Part shown: piece after piece, positions 32,888-34,739 of the stretch
How positions within the stretch are numbered: position 1 is the stretch's first letter
Layout of the letters: every line of letters starts with the position of its first letter
Assembly (NCBI GenBank): GCA_030700315.1
Contig: JAUYJO010000112.1
Coordinates: 1 to 34,739 of the forward strand
Direction: 5' to 3'
Length of the DNA stretch: 34,739 nucleotides
Origin: Gallionella sp.
GTDB taxonomy: Bacteria > Pseudomonadota > Gammaproteobacteria > Burkholderiales > Gallionellaceae
Made by a program: the position numbers and the translations under genes
Notes under the pieces: model-generated
The model's database searches: none
What the model saw: only the letters and a program-made list of their open reading frames with translations
Told to the model about the DNA's origin: nothing

Positions 32888-33069
32888 CGCTTCCTGGGTG
32901 GCTGATGCCGAAGCTGAGCGAGTAACAGCACTAAGCGAATTACGCCGAGAGTAGCGTCAGACTTCACGCTCCAACGGGAGAAAGTCCGCACGGAGCTTGC
33001 CTTGATCTTCACGTACTTATTGAATATGCCTATGTTGCTCTTGATCATCATCTAACGTCTCGTGTTGGC

Positions 33070-33103
33070 GCGTAACAATTTCGTCATGAATGATGGGTAG
33101 TCT
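33070..33103 (+). promoter_or_regulatory. Possible Pho box of the second phoU
   Basis: GCGTAACAATTTCGTCAT (33070-33087) has CGTAA and CGTCA half-sites 11 bp apart, 11 of 18 consensus matches. TAGTCT (33098-33103) follows after 10 bases but is a poor -10. It resembles the pstS site in its CGTAAC half. Confidence 0.5.
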
Positions 33104-33138
33104 GGAGGCTGAATCAATTTGTGTCGGGAGAGAATCGG

Positions 33139-33861
33139 ATGGGCAATAGCAGTCATACCTTGGTTCAGTTCGATGTCGAACTCGATGGGGTGCGTGAACA
33201 AGTGATGCTGATGGGCAGTTTGGTGGAAAGCCAGATACGGCTGGCCATAGAAGCGCTGGTCAACAACGATGTCGCCTTGATGGAGCGCGTCATTGAAGGC
33301 GACCGCCGCGTGAACGGCATGGAAGTCGCTATCGACGAAAAGTGCGTCCAGATCATCGCTTGCCGCCAACCGGCAGCAAACGACCTGCGCATGGTGATGA
33401 CGGTTATCAAGACCATCACGGACATGGAACGCATCGGCGATGAGGCGAAAAAAATTGCGTGGATGGGAAAGCGTCTGTCACAGCGGGAGCACCCCAGTCT
33501 GCCACGCTATACCGAAATTCTGCACGCCGCCAATCTGGTGCTCGACATGCTGCATCAATCACTGAGCTCTTTCGCACGCCTGGATATATCCGGCGTCACA
33601 CAAGTAATACGTCAGGATGAGCTGGTAGACAATGAGTTCCGCGCCATTTTGCGCGCCATGGTCATTTTGATGATGGAAAATCCTCGTATCATATCAAGCG
33701 CGCTGGAGATATTGTTCATCGCTAAATCTGTTGAGCGCATGGGTGACCATGTACAGAACATAGCCGAATACATGGTCTACCTGATCAAGGGGCACAATGC
33801 GCGCCATATCAGCGTAGAGGAGATCGAGCGCGAATTGCAGCAAGCGGATTTACAGAAATAG
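33139..33861 (+). CDS. phoU2: Second PhoU-family protein
   Basis: A 240-residue two-repeat PhoU protein. The metal-binding motifs are DMERIGDEAKKIAWM and SVERMGDHVQNIAEYMVYLI, and the chain ends in an acidic helix ISVEEIERELQQADLQK. It differs strongly from the Pst-linked phoU at 6517 and is closer in look to E. coli PhoU. I chose the ATG at 33139, which has GGGAGA eight bases upstream, over a GTG at 33121. It is divergent from phoX and followed by no pst genes. The likely role is Pho-regulon damping or control of another phosphate carrier; which of the two copies signals to PhoR is unknown. Confidence 0.93.
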   Translation: MGNSSHTLVQFDVELDGVREQVMLMGSLVESQIRLAIEALVNNDVALMERVIEGDRRVNGMEVAIDEKCVQIIACRQPAANDLRMVMTVIKTITDMERIGDEAKKIAWMGKRLSQREHPSLPRYTEILHAANLVLDMLHQSLSSFARLDISGVTQVIRQDELVDNEFRAILRAMVILMMENPRIISSALEILFIAKSVERMGDHVQNIAEYMVYLIKGHNARHISVEEIERELQQADLQK

Positions 33862-34079
33862 TGACCTCACCGGGAGGTTGACCTAAGAGGCAGTGTTGCC
33901 GAAAAGAAACCGGCCAACCGGGCAAAACCGGCAGTTCGTTAAAGTCGGCTTGGCGAGGCGGTTATTCGCGGCCTCCACGCTGTATGTGTGGGCACAGCAC
34001 TGCCACAATAAGTTCACCTTGGCATCACAAAAGTGCAACGCCGATCCGCTAAACTCGCTTTAAATTAAAGGGAGCGAAC
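33862..34079. other. Gene-free gap between phoU2 and the STAS gene
   Basis: I see no gene here. A short weak hairpin (acctc/gaggt at about 33864-33878) follows the phoU2 stop without a T-run. TTTAAATTAAAGGGAGCG just before 34080 supplies a ribosome site (GGGAG) and an AT-rich stretch for the next gene. Confidence 0.5.
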
Positions 34080-34463
34080 ATGGCTATCAATGTACAGCTT
34101 TACAAGCATTCGGTGCGCGTTGTCATGACCGGGCGTTTTGATTTTCTGGTGCATCGCAATTTCAAAGATGCCTATATGCCGCTGCTCGGTAACGCGGCAT
34201 TTCACGAAATAGAGATCGAGATGAGCAAGGTGGATTACATCGATAGCTCTGCGCTGGGCATGCTGGTATTGCTGAACGACCGCGCCAAAGCAGCCAATCA
34301 AACGGTTGCGCTGCACAATCCCTCTTCTGCCGTGCAGCAACTGTTGGAAATCGCGAATTTTGACAAGATTTTCAGCATCAGGCACGCGGCCTCATTCAGT
34401 GCGGAAAGCAAGAGAGTGTCGGGTGCGAGACCTTGGGCGGGTTTGCCCGAGGCAGGCAATTGA
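34080..34463 (+). CDS. STAS-domain protein (anti-sigma-factor-antagonist type)
   Basis: A 127-residue cytoplasmic protein with one STAS domain (about 1-100). The conserved loop VDYIDSSALGMLVLL has the Ser56-Ser57 pair where the SpoIIAA/RsbV class is phosphorylated, followed by the usual LLNDRAKAANQTVALHNP helix and strand. Such proteins switch partners according to phosphorylation by a serine kinase or PP2C-type phosphatase; none is visible in the window. The C-terminal 25 residues (SFSAESKRVSGARPW...) are a polar extension. GGGAG precedes the ATG. Its stop overlaps the start of a small basic ORF (TTGA). Confidence 0.88.
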   Translation: MAINVQLYKHSVRVVMTGRFDFLVHRNFKDAYMPLLGNAAFHEIEIEMSKVDYIDSSALGMLVLLNDRAKAANQTVALHNPSSAVQQLLEIANFDKIFSIRHAASFSAESKRVSGARPWAGLPEAGN

Positions 34464-34609
34464 AACGACAATTGCCGTACAGCAGCAAAGGTTGGTTGAA
34501 ATTGAAGAAGGCTATCAAGAGATATTTAAAGAAGCAGTTGCTCAAGGCACAGCGAAAATTCATGAAGAAGCGCATCAGGAAGAAAGCCATTTATGGCGGG
34601 GAGTGGTAA
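34460..34609 (+). CDS. Small, very basic protein, 49 residues, coupled to the STAS gene
   Basis: Not recognised. A TTG start overlaps the STAS stop (TTGA), and GAGG lies seven bases upstream. The product has 14 Lys and 5 Arg against one Glu, with regularly spaced Leu, Ile, Trp and Tyr (KGWLKLKKAIKRYLKKQLL, 10-28), so it could form a cationic amphipathic helix. It ends GGEW. It might bind nucleic acid, polyphosphate or a membrane. An overlapping acidic frame is also open (to 34632), which lowers confidence that this is the real one. Confidence 0.45.
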   Translation: MKRQLPYSSKGWLKLKKAIKRYLKKQLLKAQRKFMKKRIRKKAIYGGEW

Positions 34610-34654
34610 GCCATAAATCCTATGAACAATAGGATGATGTGCGATAGCCACCGT

Positions 34655-34739
34655 AACTACTCAGGTCGAAATTACGATGCTCATGAAAACGCTACAACAC
34701 CAGTCCCTTCCCCCTGGAAGGGGGAAGGAGAAAAGCGGC
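34655..34739. mobile_element. MITE-like element, copy 3 (inverted, internally shortened, cut by window edge)
   Basis: It begins with the terminal repeat aactactcaggt followed by cgaa, the inverse of the right end of copy 1, then the ccttccccctggaaggggga palindrome. Instead of the central part it passes straight to ggagaaaagcggc, which is the inverse of the left end. It is therefore a deletion derivative of roughly 100 bp whose other end lies beyond the window. Confidence 0.75.

Noticed and set aside
34306-34632. An overlapping frame with an acidic Glu-rich tail at the end of the STAS gene
   Set aside because: Its first half merely shadows the STAS coding sequence and no ribosome site precedes it; the coupled basic frame at 34460 has better start signals, though neither is proven.
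1-34739. tRNA, rRNA and integrase or transposase genes
   Set aside because: Read for and not seen; the only mobile sequences I can support are the non-coding MITE-like copies and palindromic repeats.

Overview
The window looks like chromosome of a Gram-negative betaproteobacterium. The grounds are a trimeric-type porin, long-form PstC and PstA permeases, an OlsB-type acyltransferase and many short palindromic intergenic repeats. A Nitrosomonadales/Gallionellaceae-like host is my guess from the overall look and is not proven. Almost everything from about 6.5 kb onward concerns phosphorus supply.

Layout. 1-2250: two palindromic repeat copies, a CREST-type membrane hydrolase overlapping a macro-domain protein (both minus strand), then nested palindromic repeats. 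2260-6130: a CYTH-CHAD protein, an unrecognised 165-residue protein and a membrane thiol-disulfide protein, the last bracketed by two copies of a MITE-like element. 6517-14027 (minus): the Pst operon, transcribed pstS, a lipoprotein of unknown function, pstC, pstA, pstB, phoU. 14512-17998 (minus): a porin, phoB, a bacteriohemerythrin and an olsB-like gene; no phoR is present. 18349-30321 (plus): a compact C-P lyase operon, phnF-D-C-E1-E2-G-H-I-J-K-L-M-N-P, ending in a DMT/EamA transporter gene coupled to phnP. 30449-32800 (minus): a PhoX-type phosphatase lipoprotein. 33139-34609 (plus): a second phoU, a STAS protein and a very basic 49-residue ORF. The window ends inside a third MITE-like copy.

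How it fits together. Pho-box-like sites (two half-sites 11 bp apart) precede pstS, the porin, phoB, olsB, phnF, phoX and the second phoU; for phoB, pstS, the porin and phnF a plausible -10 lies exactly 10 bp further on. Under phosphate limitation PhoB would therefore induce uptake across both membranes (porin, Pst), extracytoplasmic phosphate release (PhoX), phosphonate uptake and cleavage (Phn), and a switch to phosphorus-free ornithine lipids (OlsB).

Main structural surprise. The olsB and phoX promoters are copies of each other, with a perfect 36-bp core in the same orientation 14.8 kb apart. A 49-bp remnant of a second olsB gene lies between the DMT gene and phoX. The phn-phoX block thus looks like a module assembled by duplication at olsB, with phoX occupying the place of a second olsB behind an olsB-type promoter.
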